A DNA stretch of 64,000 nucleotides from Shewanella sp. c952 (lineage in GTDB: Bacteria; Pseudomonadota; Gammaproteobacteria; Enterobacterales; Shewanellaceae). Location: positions 32,108 to 96,107 of the forward strand of contig NZ_BPEW01000018.1 of assembly GCF_019654975.1 (NCBI RefSeq). Reading direction: 5' to 3'. Position numbers and translations under genes: made by a program. Of this stretch, positions 39,572 through 49,867 are shown in pieces. Numbering within the stretch: position 1 is the first letter of the stretch; each line of letters begins with the position of its first letter. A model generated the notes under the pieces. That model did not search any database and was not told the origin of the DNA. It worked only from the letters and a program-made list of their open reading frames with translations.

Positions 39572-41353
39572 ATGCGCAGTCATTATTGTGGAGACGTTAA
39601 TAAGTCTCACGTTGGTCAAGAAGTAACCCTAGTGGGTTGGGTTAATCGTAGCCGAGATTTAGGCGGCGTAGTTTTTCTCGATATGCGTGATAGAGAAGGG
39701 ATTGTTCAAGTTGTCTATGATCCAGACCTTCCTGAAGTGTTTGAAGTTGCAAGCAGCTTGCGTAGTGAGTTCTGTGTTCAAATTAAAGGCCTTGTAAGAG
39801 CAAGACCAGACAGCCAAGTCAACGCTGATATGCGTACTGGTGAAATTGAAATTCTTGGTCTTGAACTGACGGTATTAAATAGTTCTGCGCCGCTTCCAAT
39901 TAACATGGACAAGAATCAGCACAACACTGAAGAGCAGCGTCTGAAATATCGCTATTTGGATCTGCGTCGTCCAGAAATGGCTGACCGTATTGTTTTCCGC
40001 TCAAAAGTGACCAGTGCTGTAAGACGTTTTCTTGATGGCAACGGCTTTCTAGACATCGAAACGCCTATTTTGACAAAAGCCACACCTGAAGGTGCGCGTG
40101 ATTACTTAGTGCCAAGCCGTACTTATAAAGGTCAGTTTTTTGCGCTACCGCAGTCTCCACAGCTATTTAAGCAGCTGTTGATGATGTCTGGTTTTGACCG
40201 TTACTACCAAATCGTAAAGTGTTTCCGTGACGAAGATTTGCGTGCTGACCGCCAGCCAGAATTCACCCAAATAGATATCGAAACCTCTTTCATGACTTCT
40301 GAGCAAGTGATGGCTAAGACTGAAGAGATGACTCGCGGTCTATTTCAAGAGCTGTTAAATGTTGATCTTGGTGAGTTCCCAAGAATGACATTTGCTGAAG
40401 CGATGCGTCGTTATGGCTCTGATAAGCCAGATCTTCGTAATCCACTAGAGCTAATTGACATTGCTGATCTGGTAAAAGAAGTCGAGTTCGCAGTATTTAA
40501 TGGTCCTGCAAACGACCCTGAAGGGCGTGTTGCAGTGCTTAGCATTCCAGGTGGCGCTAAACTATCGCGTAAGCAACTTGATGAATACGCCAAGTATGTC
40601 ACCATTTATGGTGCTAAAGGCTTAGCATGGATGAAAGTTAATGATCTTGATAAAGGCATGGAAGGGATCCAATCTCCAGTGCTTAAGTTCTTAACTGAAG
40701 ATGTGGTTAAAGCATTACTTGAGCGCACTGGTGCACAAACTGGTGATGTGATTCTCTTTGGTGCTGATAAAGCCAACGTTGTTGCTGAAGCCATGGGTGC
40801 ACTACGTCTTAAAGCGGGTGAAGATTTTGACCTGCTTAAAGGTGACTGGAAGCCACTTTGGGTTGTTGACTTCCCAATGTTCGAGCGTACTTCAGATGGT
40901 GGTTTGCACGCTATGCACCATCCATTTACCGCGCCTAGCAATATGACACCAGCAGAACTAGAAGCTAACCCAACAGCCGCTATTTCAGATGCCTATGATA
41001 TGGTATTAAATGGTTGTGAGCTGGGTGGTGGTTCAGTACGTATCCATAATAGCGAAATGCAATCAGCGGTGTTTAGAATACTAGGCATTAACGATGAAGA
41101 AGCAAACGAAAAGTTTGGCTTCTTATTAGAAGCGCTACGCTACGGTACGCCACCTCATGCGGGACTCGCGTTTGGTTTAGACCGTATTATCATGCTAATG
41201 ACGGGCGCAAGCTCAATTCGTGATGTGATGGCTTTCCCTAAAACAACGACGGCGGCCTGTCCGCTAACCAATGCACCAGGATTTGCCAATCCAGTGCAGT
41301 TAGTTGAACTTGGGGTCAGCGTTATAGAGCCAGAAGTGAAAGACGGCGAATAA
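39572..41353 (+). CDS. aspS: Aspartyl-tRNA synthetase
   Basis: A 593-residue class II synthetase of bacterial type: N-terminal anticodon OB fold ([27 protein letters not shown]), motif 2 ([23 protein letters not shown]), the bacterial GAD insert (about 285-420) and motif 3 ([15 protein letters not shown]). Length is normal. Its own promoter lies upstream and a terminator follows. Confidence 0.98.
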   Translation: MRSHYCGDVNKSHVGQEVTLVGWVNRSRDLGGVVFLDMRDREGIVQVVYDPDLPEVFEVASSLRSEFCVQIKGLVRARPDSQVNADMRTGEIEILGLELTVLNSSAPLPINMDKNQHNTEEQRLKYRYLDLRRPEMADRIVFRSKVTSAVRRFLDGNGFLDIETPILTKATPEGARDYLVPSRTYKGQFFALPQSPQLFKQLLMMSGFDRYYQIVKCFRDEDLRADRQPEFTQIDIETSFMTSEQVMAKTEEMTRGLFQELLNVDLGEFPRMTFAEAMRRYGSDKPDLRNPLELIDIADLVKEVEFAVFNGPANDPEGRVAVLSIPGGAKLSRKQLDEYAKYVTIYGAKGLAWMKVNDLDKGMEGIQSPVLKFLTEDVVKALLERTGAQTGDVILFGADKANVVAEAMGALRLKAGEDFDLLKGDWKPLWVVDFPMFERTSDGGLHAMHHPFTAPSNMTPAELEANPTAAISDAYDMVLNGCELGGGSVRIHNSEMQSAVFRILGINDEEANEKFGFLLEALRYGTPPHAGLAFGLDRIIMLMTGASSIRDVMAFPKTTTAACPLTNAPGFANPVQLVELGVSVIEPEVKDGE

Positions 41354-41364
41354 CAACGCGTAAC

Positions 41365-41394
41365 AAGAGCCGAGTTAAGACTCGGCTTTTTTTT
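41365..41394 (+). terminator. Rho-independent terminator of aspS
   Basis: AGCCGAGT / ACTCGGCT stem with a short loop and eight T residues, 12 bp after the aspS stop. Confidence 0.93.
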
Positions 41395-41461
41395 CGGATA
41401 ATTTTGGCAAACCACAGAAGAACAAAGTGGTTTACTTGAGCATCGTATGTAGGAGATAAAC

Positions 41462-42205
41462 ATGGCTGGTCATAGTAAGTGGGATAATATAAAGCACCGT
41501 AAAGCTGCGCAAGACGCTAAGCGTGGTAAGCTTTTTACTAAGTTTATTCGTGAGCTTACTGTTGCTGCTAGAGAAGGAGGTTCAGATCCTGACTCTAACC
41601 CAAGACTCCGTGCCGCCATCGATAAATCACTATCAAACAATATGACGCGTGACACGGTCGAGCGTGCGATTAAACGTGGTGCGGGTGAACTCGATGGCCA
41701 AGTATTAGAAACCATAATTTATGAAGGTTACGGCCCAGGTGGCACTGCTGTTTTAGTTGAAACCATGACTGATAATAAAAACCGCACAGTGTCTGGCGTA
41801 AGAAACGCTTTTAGCAAATCAGGCGGTAACCTAGGTACTGACGGCTCTGTAGCCTACCTTTTTGATAAAAAAGGCATTATATCTTATCAAAACGCAGATG
41901 AAGATACGGTGATGGATGCGGCGTTAGAGGCTGGCGCGGATGACGTTGTGGCACATGAAGATAACTCTATTGATGTCTTTACCACCCCAGAAGACTTTGG
42001 CGCAGTTAAAGATGCATTAGATGCTGCAGGGCTTGAAGCTGTCAATGCTGAAGTGACAATGCTGCCGTCTACTAAAGCAGAGTTAGATGCAAGTACCGCC
42101 CCTAAATTTTTGCGATTAATCGATAACCTTGAAGATCACGATGATGTGCAAGAGGTTTATCACAATGCGGATATTTCTGATGAAGTGATGGCGGGTTTGG
42201 AATAG
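41462..42205 (+). CDS. yebC: YebC/PmpR-family translation/regulatory protein
   Basis: A 247-residue protein with the family start [39 protein letters not shown], then [32 protein letters not shown] and [20 protein letters not shown] lies seven bases before the ATG. YebC-type proteins relieve ribosome stalling and some regulate transcription. It is the first gene of a run with ruvC, ruvA and ruvB, a common order in Gammaproteobacteria. Confidence 0.96.
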   Translation: MAGHSKWDNIKHRKAAQDAKRGKLFTKFIRELTVAAREGGSDPDSNPRLRAAIDKSLSNNMTRDTVERAIKRGAGELDGQVLETIIYEGYGPGGTAVLVETMTDNKNRTVSGVRNAFSKSGGNLGTDGSVAYLFDKKGIISYQNADEDTVMDAALEAGADDVVAHEDNSIDVFTTPEDFGAVKDALDAAGLEAVNAEVTMLPSTKAELDASTAPKFLRLIDNLEDHDDVQEVYHNADISDEVMAGLE

Positions 42206-42210
42206 ATTCT

Positions 42211-42732
42211 ATGGCCATTATTTTAGGCGTCGATCCAGGTTCTAGGATCACTGGTTATGGGGTGATCAACTGTGTCGGCAGGCAACAAGTTTATGTTGGC
42301 AGCGGCTGTATAAGAACCAGTTCAGATGAACTTCCTCTTAGGTTAAAACAGATTTTTGACGGTCTATCTGAAATTATCAGGCAGTACCAGCCTGATGAAT
42401 TTGCCATTGAGCGAGTTTTCATGGCTAAAAATGCTGATTCAGCATTGAAGCTGGGCCAAGCTCGTGGGGCTGCTATTGTCGCAGCAACCGCTGCAAATTT
42501 GCCGGTTGCAGAATACAGTGCTACGCAGATAAAAAGTGCGGTTGTGGGCACAGGCCGGGCACAAAAGTCACAAGTGCAGCATATGATCCAGCAACTATTA
42601 AAATTACCGAGTGCTCCTCAGGCTGATGCCGCTGACGCATTAGGGGTCGCGGTGTGTCATTATCATACAAATCAAAGCTTAGCGGCCATGGGCGGCAGAG
42701 CAAACTCTAGAACATACGGAAGATATAAATGA
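42211..42732 (+). CDS. ruvC: Holliday-junction endonuclease RuvC
   Basis: A 173-residue nuclease: [16 protein letters not shown] (first catalytic Asp), [23 protein letters not shown] (Glu) and [15 protein letters not shown] (two Asp). All four acidic residues are in place. Overlaps ruvA by four bases. Confidence 0.97.
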   Translation: MAIILGVDPGSRITGYGVINCVGRQQVYVGSGCIRTSSDELPLRLKQIFDGLSEIIRQYQPDEFAIERVFMAKNADSALKLGQARGAAIVAATAANLPVAEYSATQIKSAVVGTGRAQKSQVQHMIQQLLKLPSAPQADAADALGVAVCHYHTNQSLAAMGGRANSRTYGRYK

Positions 42733-43346
42733 TTGGTCGGATACGAGGTTTACTTGTTGAAAAGCAAGCACCCGAAGTGCTTATTGATGTTTCTGGTGTT
42801 GGCTACGAAATCCAGATGCCGCTGACTAGCTTTTATGAGTTACCAGAAGTCGGCTTAGAGGCCGTAGTTTTTACCCATTTCGTTGTTAGAGAAGATGCGC
42901 AGCTTTTATATGGCTTTATCTCAAAGCAAGAGCGTGCACTGTTTCGTTTATTGATAAAAACCAACGGTGTTGGTCCTAAACTGGCGTTAACGATCCTGTC
43001 CGGTATGACAGCAGGGGAGTTTGTTGCTTGTGTTGAAAGAGATGATATTGCCACTTTGGTCAAGCTTCCTGGTGTTGGTAAGAAAACAGCAGAGCGTTTA
43101 CTGGTAGAAATGCGCGATAAACTCAAGAGTTTAATGGAAGCATCGGTTGGCTCAGAAAGAGAGTTTATGTTGCAGTCTAATTATACCGCTCCCGTTGTGG
43201 CCAATACCGCCGAAGAAGATGCAATTGCTGCTTTATTATCGCTTGGCTACAAACCTGCGCAGGCCAGTAAAGCGGTATCTGCTGTTTATGTCGATGGAAT
43301 CGATTCTGAATCGCTGATCAAATCAGCGCTTAAGTCGATGCTTTAA
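42729..43346 (+). CDS. ruvA: Holliday-junction branch migration protein RuvA
   Basis: A 205-residue protein with [28 protein letters not shown], the HhH repeats [16 protein letters not shown] and [20 protein letters not shown], and a C-terminal RuvB-contact domain ([22 protein letters not shown]). It is ten bases before ruvB. Confidence 0.97.
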   Translation: MIGRIRGLLVEKQAPEVLIDVSGVGYEIQMPLTSFYELPEVGLEAVVFTHFVVREDAQLLYGFISKQERALFRLLIKTNGVGPKLALTILSGMTAGEFVACVERDDIATLVKLPGVGKKTAERLLVEMRDKLKSLMEASVGSEREFMLQSNYTAPVVANTAEEDAIAALLSLGYKPAQASKAVSAVYVDGIDSESLIKSALKSML

Positions 43347-43355
43347 GGATAACCT

Positions 43356-44366
43356 ATGATTGAAGCTGATCGCCTAATACAACCACAAGTTATCGAGCCC
43401 GATGAAGTTGTCGATAGAGCCATGCGTCCAAAATTATTGGATGAGTATACGGGTCAAGATGACACTCGTGCACAGTTAAAGATTTTTATTGAAGCCGCGC
43501 AAAAACGCGGCGAAGCGCTAGACCATATGCTTATTTATGGTCCTCCAGGTCTGGGTAAAACAACACTGGCAATGATTGTTGCTAATGAGATGGGTGTTAA
43601 TATTAAATCGACCTCAGGGCCTGTTTTAGAAAAAGCGGGTGATTTGGCTGCATTATTAACCAATCTTGAAGAAAATGATGTGTTGTTTATCGATGAAATC
43701 CACCGCTTAAGCCCAGTAGTAGAAGAGATCCTCTATCCCGCAATGGAAGATTATCAACTCGATATTATGATAGGCGAAGGGCCTGCTGCGCGCTCAATTA
43801 AGTTAGACTTGCCGCCGTTTACCCTGGTTGGCGCAACAACCCGTGCTGGTTCATTAACGTCACCACTGCGAGCACGATTTGGTATTCCACTGCGACTAGA
43901 GTTTTATAACGTTAAAGATCTATCAACGATTGTTATTCGGTCGGCAAAGGTGATGGCACTTGAGATAGATGAAGAGGGCGCGATTGAGATTGCAAGGCGT
44001 TCCCGTGGTACCCCAAGGATTGCTAACCGTTTACTGCGCAGAGTTCGGGATTTCGCTGAAGTGAAGCATAGTGGCGCGGTGACTAAAATCGTCGCTGAGT
44101 TAGCATTGGATATGTTAGATGTCGATGCCGAAGGCTTTGATTATATGGACCGAAAACTACTACTGGCCATTATAGATAAGTTTATGGGCGGCCCGGTCGG
44201 GCTAGATAATCTGGCCGCGGCTATTGGTGAAGAGCGTGAAACCATTGAAGATGTATTAGAGCCTTTCTTAATTCAGCAAGGCTTTGTGCAGAGAACGCCC
44301 CGCGGGCGTATCGCGACACAACGTGCATACAATCACTTTAATCTAATTCAGCCTGAAGCCAAGTAA
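43356..44366 (+). CDS. ruvB: Holliday-junction branch migration ATPase RuvB
   Basis: A 336-residue AAA+ ATPase: [25 protein letters not shown], Walker [13 protein letters not shown], Walker [11 protein letters not shown], sensor 1 [21 protein letters not shown], sensor 2 [19 protein letters not shown], and the winged helix ending [16 protein letters not shown]. Not preceded by a LexA box that I can see. Confidence 0.98.
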   Translation: MIEADRLIQPQVIEPDEVVDRAMRPKLLDEYTGQDDTRAQLKIFIEAAQKRGEALDHMLIYGPPGLGKTTLAMIVANEMGVNIKSTSGPVLEKAGDLAALLTNLEENDVLFIDEIHRLSPVVEEILYPAMEDYQLDIMIGEGPAARSIKLDLPPFTLVGATTRAGSLTSPLRARFGIPLRLEFYNVKDLSTIVIRSAKVMALEIDEEGAIEIARRSRGTPRIANRLLRRVRDFAEVKHSGAVTKIVAELALDMLDVDAEGFDYMDRKLLLAIIDKFMGGPVGLDNLAAAIGEERETIEDVLEPFLIQQGFVQRTPRGRIATQRAYNHFNLIQPEAK

Positions 44367-44381
44367 GCCTATGTTTCATTA

Positions 44382-44410
44382 GAGGAGCAATCGTTTTACT
44401 GTTGCTCCTC
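44382..44410. terminator. Possible bidirectional transcription terminator
   Basis: A 9-bp perfect stem GAGGAGCAA / TTGCTCCTC with an 11-base loop between convergent ruvB and the pilin-like gene. It overlaps the last codons of the latter. Neither side has a good T tract, so termination is uncertain. Confidence 0.4.
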
Positions 44411-44875
44411 AATCCTCAGAATATATTGTGGGTTTTTGTCTCCCGCAGTGGCATTTTTCCCCGCTACGACTTTTGCTCCAATCGCTATAATCTCGCCATC
44501 TGCGCCTGGATTATCCAGGTCGATAGTTGGAAAACTCTTATAAGTTTTGTTCTTGTATCTCACTCGCAGTGTTTTTAAGTTCACTTTACTTTCATTAGCC
44601 AGTTGAAAGAACTCAATAGTAATAGGGAGGTTAGAGTCTGAACTGACCAAGTATTTGCCTTGATAGTAATCATTGTCGAGCAGCGTGGCGTTTGTTGCAT
44701 TACCAAGGTTTCCTTTCCAATTGACGACTACAATTGTCGACTTACTCTGGTTTTTGACGGTAGAAGGGTATTTTATTGGCTGTAACTCAGTAATCGTAAT
44801 TGCTGCTTCACTGGTTGCGGAGACGGTTGCTATCAGCAGCAAATGTAGGACTATCATTCTTTTGAGGCTTAACAT
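44396..44875 (-). CDS. Exported DUF4402-like protein, possible pilus-related subunit
   Basis: A 159-residue protein with a signal peptide (MIVLHLLLIATVSATSEA). GGGGAA lies six bases before ATG 44875, so the longer form starting at 44926 is unlikely. The mature chain is beta-rich, in the layout ITITELQPIKYPSTVKN, STIVVVNWKGNLGNATNATLL, YYQGKYLVSSDSNLPITIEFF, ending AGDKNPQYILRIEEQ. This recalls a DUF4402-type pilin fold, as in the two subunits across the divergent promoter region. That link, and a role with the chaperone-usher locus, are inferences from shape and position. Confidence 0.6.
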   Translation of the reverse strand: MLSLKRMIVLHLLLIATVSATSEAAITITELQPIKYPSTVKNQSKSTIVVVNWKGNLGNATNATLLDNDYYQGKYLVSSDSNLPITIEFFQLANESKVNLKTLRVRYKNKTYKSFPTIDLDNPGADGEIIAIGAKVVAGKNATAGDKNPQYILRIEEQQ

Positions 44876-45388
44876 TATATTCCCCTTTTTTAGACGTAGG
44901 TTAACCTGAACAGTTTTCAACAACAATAGAATTATCTGTAGCGGCTAAGTTTGTAGTAGTTAAGTATTACAAGTTCTTGCTTTTTGTTGTTGTTTCAGTG
45001 AAATATCGCGTTTTATTAGACTAAAGGCTTAGTGTTGTTGGTTATTAGTTATTCCATTTAGCTATTACTTTGGGGCGGCACAATAAATTCTCAGTAGATT
45101 TTAATGCTGCCGCATATCTTTTTTTTGGGGTCTTACACTGCTTGGTTGTGGCTTTTCTGGTGTTTAATCTCTGAAAGCGCTACCGCTAAACCGTATTTTA
45201 TTTAGGGGTAATAAACGTTTAAAAATTAATTTTAAGCGGCACTGGGCTCTTCAAGGTTTAAAATATGTTGCTAAATGTAACGTAATTGTTATCTTTTGTT
45301 CCCGAGCTAATTAAAGTGCGGTTAAACAAGTGCTTAGGCTCTACTCAAAACTAATGATAATTTCTTGCGCTACAATGGGAACAACATA
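44876..45388. other. Divergent regulatory region of the pilus locus
   Basis: About 510 bp between the minus-strand pilin-like gene and the plus-strand major subunit gene. It is AT-rich with T runs and must hold promoters for both. I see no small gene. AAAGCGCTACCGCTAAACCG near 45174-45193 contains AGCGCT palindromic bases but is not a site that I can name. Confidence 0.45.
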
Positions 45389-45868
45389 ATGAATAAAAAA
45401 ATACTCCTTTCATCTTTAATCGCCTCATCTGTATTACTTACATCTCAGGTCGGAGCAAGCGACTTTACCGGTAAAGCTAACTTTAACTTAATCACGCCAC
45501 TCGTTATTTCTGAAACGACCCAACTTAATTTAGGTGATATAGATATCGGAACTACTGGCTCTTGTGGTTTTACAGCAGCTTCGCTAGCAACTGGAACAGT
45601 TTGTTTAGCGACTGGTGCAACACAAGTCGCTGGTGTATTTAAAGTGACTGGTACCGATGGAGTTGTAAACGTTAGTGTTTCTGGTGCTGATACTTCTCTT
45701 GATGGTATTACTTTTACACCATCAGTTATTAACGCTACTGAGACTATTGGTGCTGTAACTTCGGGTGAAGTCAGCTTTAATGTTGGTGGTAATGTTGATG
45801 TAGATGCTAGTGGCACTGTAGCATCGGGTGTGCAAGTGTTAGATTATACTGTCTCTGTAACTTATTAA
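45389..45868 (+). CDS. DUF4402-like major pilus subunit
   Basis: A 159-residue protein with signal peptide ILLSSLIASSVLLTSQVGA. Mature strands: FTGKANFNLITPLVISETTQLNLGDIDIG, GVFKVTGTDGVVNVSVSG, GITFTPSVI, GEVSFNVGGNVDVDASG, ending GVQVLDYTVSVTY. Two cysteines (CGF and VCL) could form one disulfide. The pattern is of DUF4402 secreted beta-sandwich proteins. ATG 45389 has GGGA upstream and begins the signal peptide; TTG 45365 is less likely. It is followed by a hairpin and then chaperone and usher genes, as expected for the abundant subunit. Confidence 0.8.
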   Translation: MNKKILLSSLIASSVLLTSQVGASDFTGKANFNLITPLVISETTQLNLGDIDIGTTGSCGFTAASLATGTVCLATGATQVAGVFKVTGTDGVVNVSVSGADTSLDGITFTPSVINATETIGAVTSGEVSFNVGGNVDVDASGTVASGVQVLDYTVSVTY

Positions 45869-45892
45869 GAGAGTTGGATCCGAGATAGTCAT

Positions 45893-45935
45893 AAAATAAG
45901 AAGCTGGCTGCGGATGCAGTTTCTTATTTTTATTA
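45893..45935 (+). terminator. Hairpin after the major subunit gene, possible partial terminator
   Basis: AAAATAAGAA (45893-45902) pairs with TTCTTATTTT (45921-45930), with a second small stem CTGC-GGAT-GCAG inside and a T-rich tail. It may attenuate read-through so that the subunit is made in excess over chaperone and usher. Confidence 0.65.
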
Positions 45936-46041
45936 AAATATTCTTTTGTAAAATGACAAGATGACTTAACAGTTTTAAGCTCGAAGTAAGCTAAACAAAT
46001 AACAATAATGAGGCTAAGCCTCACAATTAGCTGGGCGTATC

Positions 46042-46824
46042 ATGAATAAACTATTTTTAGGCTGCTTTGCAGTGTTTTTTTCGTTTCAAGTATCAGCTAA
46101 CTTGCTGGTTAATCCTACTCGTGTTGAACTCGATAACCTCAAGAATCGTAGCGCAGTGTTCTCCTTAGTGAATAAAAGTTCTGCAAATTCACGTTATAAC
46201 ATCTATTTTGAAGATAAACAGATGTTGGATTCTGGAGAGTTTGTCACTTTAGATAAAGATGATGTTGATTTTTCAATATCTAACTATATCCGTTACTCAC
46301 CACGTAGGATCAATATTCAACCTGAACAAGCGGTGAAAGTACGTATAGCAGCCAGATTACCTAAATCCATTGAAAAAGGTGAATACCGTAGCTACATCGT
46401 ATTTCACCAAATTCCGTTGGCAGCAGAGAAAAAAGACTCAGCCGCAGATGAGTCTGATGTTTTTAGTCTCAGTATTTCTGCTTACCTAAAAATATCGGTA
46501 CCGGTTATATTAAGGGTTGGTGATTTAGATTCAGAACTCAATCTTAGTAATAGTGTACTTGATGCTGGTAGTAACGCTCTGCAAGTGACGTTAAAAAGAG
46601 CCGGAAATAGAAGTACCTACGGTGACATTGAAGTTATTAACGCCGATACAAATGAAATAGTTGGTGCCTCAAAAAATGTTACTATTTATACCGAGCTTTC
46701 TGAGAGAACATTCTCTGTGCCGATCACCGAAAGTGTAAGTCATAACGCAAGGTTAATTGTTCGCTACACGGAAAATGATAAACTCAATAATTCTAAAAGC
46801 GTCGAGGTTAAGCTAGCACTTTAG
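46042..46824 (+). CDS. Periplasmic pilus chaperone
   Basis: A 260-residue protein with signal peptide (LFLGCFAVFFSFQVSA) and two Ig-like domains. Chaperone marks: LLVNPTRVELDNLKNRSAVFSLVNKSS (strand A1/B1), YIRYSPRRINIQPEQAVKVRIAARLP (G1-like segment before the hinge) and KGEYRSYIVFHQIPL (F1/G1). The sequence is far from the classical PapD/FimC type and nearer to the divergent chaperones seen with DUF4402 subunits. It would hold unfolded subunits for the usher. It lies 5 bp before the usher gene. Confidence 0.8.
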   Translation: MNKLFLGCFAVFFSFQVSANLLVNPTRVELDNLKNRSAVFSLVNKSSANSRYNIYFEDKQMLDSGEFVTLDKDDVDFSISNYIRYSPRRINIQPEQAVKVRIAARLPKSIEKGEYRSYIVFHQIPLAAEKKDSAADESDVFSLSISAYLKISVPVILRVGDLDSELNLSNSVLDAGSNALQVTLKRAGNRSTYGDIEVINADTNEIVGASKNVTIYTELSERTFSVPITESVSHNARLIVRYTENDKLNNSKSVEVKLAL

Positions 46825-46829
46825 TATTT

Positions 46830-49800
46830 GTGAACTTGGAACTTCTCCTAAAACTCCTTTCTTTATGTCGCTGGCTAACATTAGCAGCGATTTTGTCGAT
46901 TACGCTAATTAGCCCACAAAACGTAGATGTAAATGATGAAAGGGCGCTATTGACACTGATTCAACTCCGTGATGACGATTATTCGGACTTACTCTCAACT
47001 CATTCCAAACATGAACTTATTATTGATCTGATTAGTGATGTAAATGCGACGGGCTGCAAGTTAGATGAAAGCTCACTTATTGTGTCGAACATTAAAAGTG
47101 ATTCAAGTTATTTAACACCTTTGGCTGAACACGAAACCTCAGTAAAACGGAAGTCTATAACTAAGTTAAAGGCTAAAACGAAAACGAATCCGGACAGCAA
47201 GGCGAAAAAACTAAGCCAAGAAACACGCTCGAAAACTGAATTATCTACAACTTTGAGCGCAGACAAGCAAAAAACTTCTGCTGTACAGTACTCAAAAAAC
47301 AACGTTACATCAGCCTTGACAGCTAAAAAAGAAGGGCTCGATACTACTGAAATAACCAAACAAGTTAGTGACTTACAATGTAATAAACGTATAACAAGAT
47401 CATATGATAGTCGCTCCATCGATGAGCAGAACTTCTTAGTCACACAAATCTCGTATGCAAAAATGCTATTAAGTGAAGAGATGTTTGTTTATCACCTAAA
47501 TGGTAATTATTACTTGCCACTCGAATTTTTTGCAGAGCAGTTATTATTGCCAGTTCAGGTTGATATTGAGACTAAAAGTGCAGAAGGCTGGTTTATTGAC
47601 GAAACACGGCTGATCGATATAAGTCAAAATTTGATGCAGTATTGGGCCAATAATGATGATTGTAATCACCTTAAAACGATAGTCTATCATGATGATTGGG
47701 ATCTCTATATCGATGCCAATATTATCGCGCAGATGTATGGCCTTGTTATTGCTTTTGATTCTGCAAGGCAAAGCTACAGCATCGCAGAATCAGAGGCTAT
47801 CCCATTAAGTCAATTGATCGCGCGACAAAAACGCTTTGATTTATTTAATAAGAAGAAATCGAATGCTAAAGAAGGACTTGTTAAAAATATCCCAAAGCAA
47901 TACGCAAATAGCGGGGATCTGGGACTCAATATTGATATTGGTGCTAGAAGTCAACGACTTAATCACCACAGTACTACCGCGATAGATGGTGCAGTGCAAG
48001 GTCGATTTGATTTACTTCAACATAATGGCTATTTCTCCTATTCTTGGTCTGACAATAATACTGATCTTACTGCCTATGTCGATAAAGAGCTAACTGATAG
48101 TTGGGTGAGTCATTATCGATTAGGTAATATAACGTCGCATAATTTAGCGTTAGTCTCTGAAGCAAGTTCAGGTATTGGCGCTCAGTTTTCGGCTGGTAGC
48201 GAGTTCCACAGTGATTTACGCCATATTGTTGTCGAAGGTGAAACGGGACCTGGTTGGGATGTCGAATTGTATCGAAATAATGGACTCATAGATGTTCAGC
48301 GAGTTAAGGCTGATGGGCTCTATCGTTTTATAAAAGTGCCGTACTACATCGGCATTAACCAGTATCAGCTGCGCTTTTATGGTCCTAATGGTGAGGTTCG
48401 CAGTGAATCCTTTAGTAAATTACTCGATACTTCAGTTATGGAGCAGGGCAGTTTCGGGATGAGTGCTGGCGCTATGTCTAGAGAGCAAGATGATTTAAAA
48501 CAGTACTACACTAACTTTAACTGGGCATTGCTTGATAACTTAACAGCGGGACTTGCTTTGATCCAACAGCAAGAAATTAATGAACAGTGGCAATTTTTGC
48601 CAAAGTTATCAGTTAATCTCCTTAGTGACTCAAATTTGCTACAGCTCAATTACGTGCATAGTGAGGGAGGCCACGCTGCAAGTGTTGCGCTTCAAGGTAG
48701 TTTAGATGCTATTGACTGGCAGGCTGAGTGGAGCAGTTACAATAATTTCAGCTCTTGGGACAATGCAGAGGACCGTATTAAGCAAGAAGCTAACGTAGAT
48801 GTAAGTGGTTTTTTTGATGGAGCAGGCGTTAACTGGGGCTTAGGTGGAGACTGGCAGCGACTAAGCTCTGGCGGAGAGAGAACTCAAATAGGTTTTAGCC
48901 TATCTGGCCAGCTGTCAGTGATTAATTTAAGTAATGAATTACGTTGGTCTGCTTTCAGCAATGGCAGTAAACTCAATGAGAGGTTTGCAGTATCTGGCCG
49001 TATTGGCAGTTGGTCTTTAAGAAGTTATGTGGATATAAACTTATCTCCAGATATAGAATTTAATCAATGGGTTGCAAATATAAATACCACTTTAAATGAT
49101 GTCGCAAATTATCAACTGGAATTGCGCTATCAACCTAGCTTAGACGGAGATTTCAGCACCCGCAACACGCTGTCCTATTTGTTTGATTATGGAACATTAA
49201 GACTCTCTGTCGACAACTATACCACCGGAGACTCGATTGCTCAGTTAAGGTGGAATAGTTCGCTACTTTGGGAAACGGATCAGAATCGTTGGTTCATTGA
49301 CCGTAACAGTTTTATCAATAGCAGCAGTGTTAAAATTATCGCGTTTCAAGATGACAATGCTAATGGTCTATTTGATGCCAATGAAGCGCCTCTTTCTGGG
49401 TTACAGTTCTCGGGTCATAGCAGTCCGAATAATATGACTGACAATAATGGTGAATTACTCATTACCCAACTTCAAACTAGTCGTGGCCATAAGCTCGCAC
49501 TTAATGAACGCAGCTTACCGGACCCATTTTTAGTACCCGTTGCTAGTATTATTAAAGTAAATGCCCATCCAGGTTTTATCCAGCCCATTGCTTTTCCTGT
49601 AATGTTTACCGCTGAAGTTGAAGGCTACATTTACCAATTGAACGATAAAAGTCAACAAGCTGCAAAAGGGGTGAAAGTTAGCCTTAAATCGACCGTAAGT
49701 GACAAAGAATATTTTTCACGTGTGGAATACGATGGCGTTTTTATTTTTGAACAGGTAACCCCCGGAGAGTACGAGTTGTGGGTTAAGGATCGTTTTATCC

Positions 49801-49856
49801 AACCTGTTTCACTTAAACCCGGTGATTTCCAGCAGTTAGAGGAGATAGTGCTCTAG
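46830..49856 (+). CDS. Divergent outer-membrane usher
   Basis: A 1008-residue protein starting at GTG 46830. It has an N-terminal hydrophobic export segment (WLTLAAILSITLI), then an unusual Lys/Thr/Ser-rich region (about residues 95-165) not seen in usual ushers. The N-terminal domain and a long barrel follow: GDLGLNIDIGARS, GNITSHNLALVSEASSGIGAQFS, GETGPGWDVELYRNNGLIDVQRVKADGLYRFIKVPYYIGINQYQLRFYGPNGEVRSE (plug-region match to ushers). C-terminal Ig/Cna-B-like domains are IIAFQDDNANGLFDANEAPLSGL and VKVSLKSTVSDKEYFSRVEYDGVFIFEQVTPGEYELWV. It should secrete and assemble the subunits. Confidence 0.82.
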   Translation: MNLELLLKLLSLCRWLTLAAILSITLISPQNVDVNDERALLTLIQLRDDDYSDLLSTHSKHELIIDLISDVNATGCKLDESSLIVSNIKSDSSYLTPLAEHETSVKRKSITKLKAKTKTNPDSKAKKLSQETRSKTELSTTLSADKQKTSAVQYSKNNVTSALTAKKEGLDTTEITKQVSDLQCNKRITRSYDSRSIDEQNFLVTQISYAKMLLSEEMFVYHLNGNYYLPLEFFAEQLLLPVQVDIETKSAEGWFIDETRLIDISQNLMQYWANNDDCNHLKTIVYHDDWDLYIDANIIAQMYGLVIAFDSARQSYSIAESEAIPLSQLIARQKRFDLFNKKKSNAKEGLVKNIPKQYANSGDLGLNIDIGARSQRLNHHSTTAIDGAVQGRFDLLQHNGYFSYSWSDNNTDLTAYVDKELTDSWVSHYRLGNITSHNLALVSEASSGIGAQFSAGSEFHSDLRHIVVEGETGPGWDVELYRNNGLIDVQRVKADGLYRFIKVPYYIGINQYQLRFYGPNGEVRSESFSKLLDTSVMEQGSFGMSAGAMSREQDDLKQYYTNFNWALLDNLTAGLALIQQQEINEQWQFLPKLSVNLLSDSNLLQLNYVHSEGGHAASVALQGSLDAIDWQAEWSSYNNFSSWDNAEDRIKQEANVDVSGFFDGAGVNWGLGGDWQRLSSGGERTQIGFSLSGQLSVINLSNELRWSAFSNGSKLNERFAVSGRIGSWSLRSYVDINLSPDIEFNQWVANINTTLNDVANYQLELRYQPSLDGDFSTRNTLSYLFDYGTLRLSVDNYTTGDSIAQLRWNSSLLWETDQNRWFIDRNSFINSSSVKIIAFQDDNANGLFDANEAPLSGLQFSGHSSPNNMTDNNGELLITQLQTSRGHKLALNERSLPDPFLVPVASIIKVNAHPGFIQPIAFPVMFTAEVEGYIYQLNDKSQQAAKGVKVSLKSTVSDKEYFSRVEYDGVFIFEQVTPGEYELWVKDRFIQPVSLKPGDFQQLEEIVL

Positions 49857-49867
49857 TACGCAATTGT

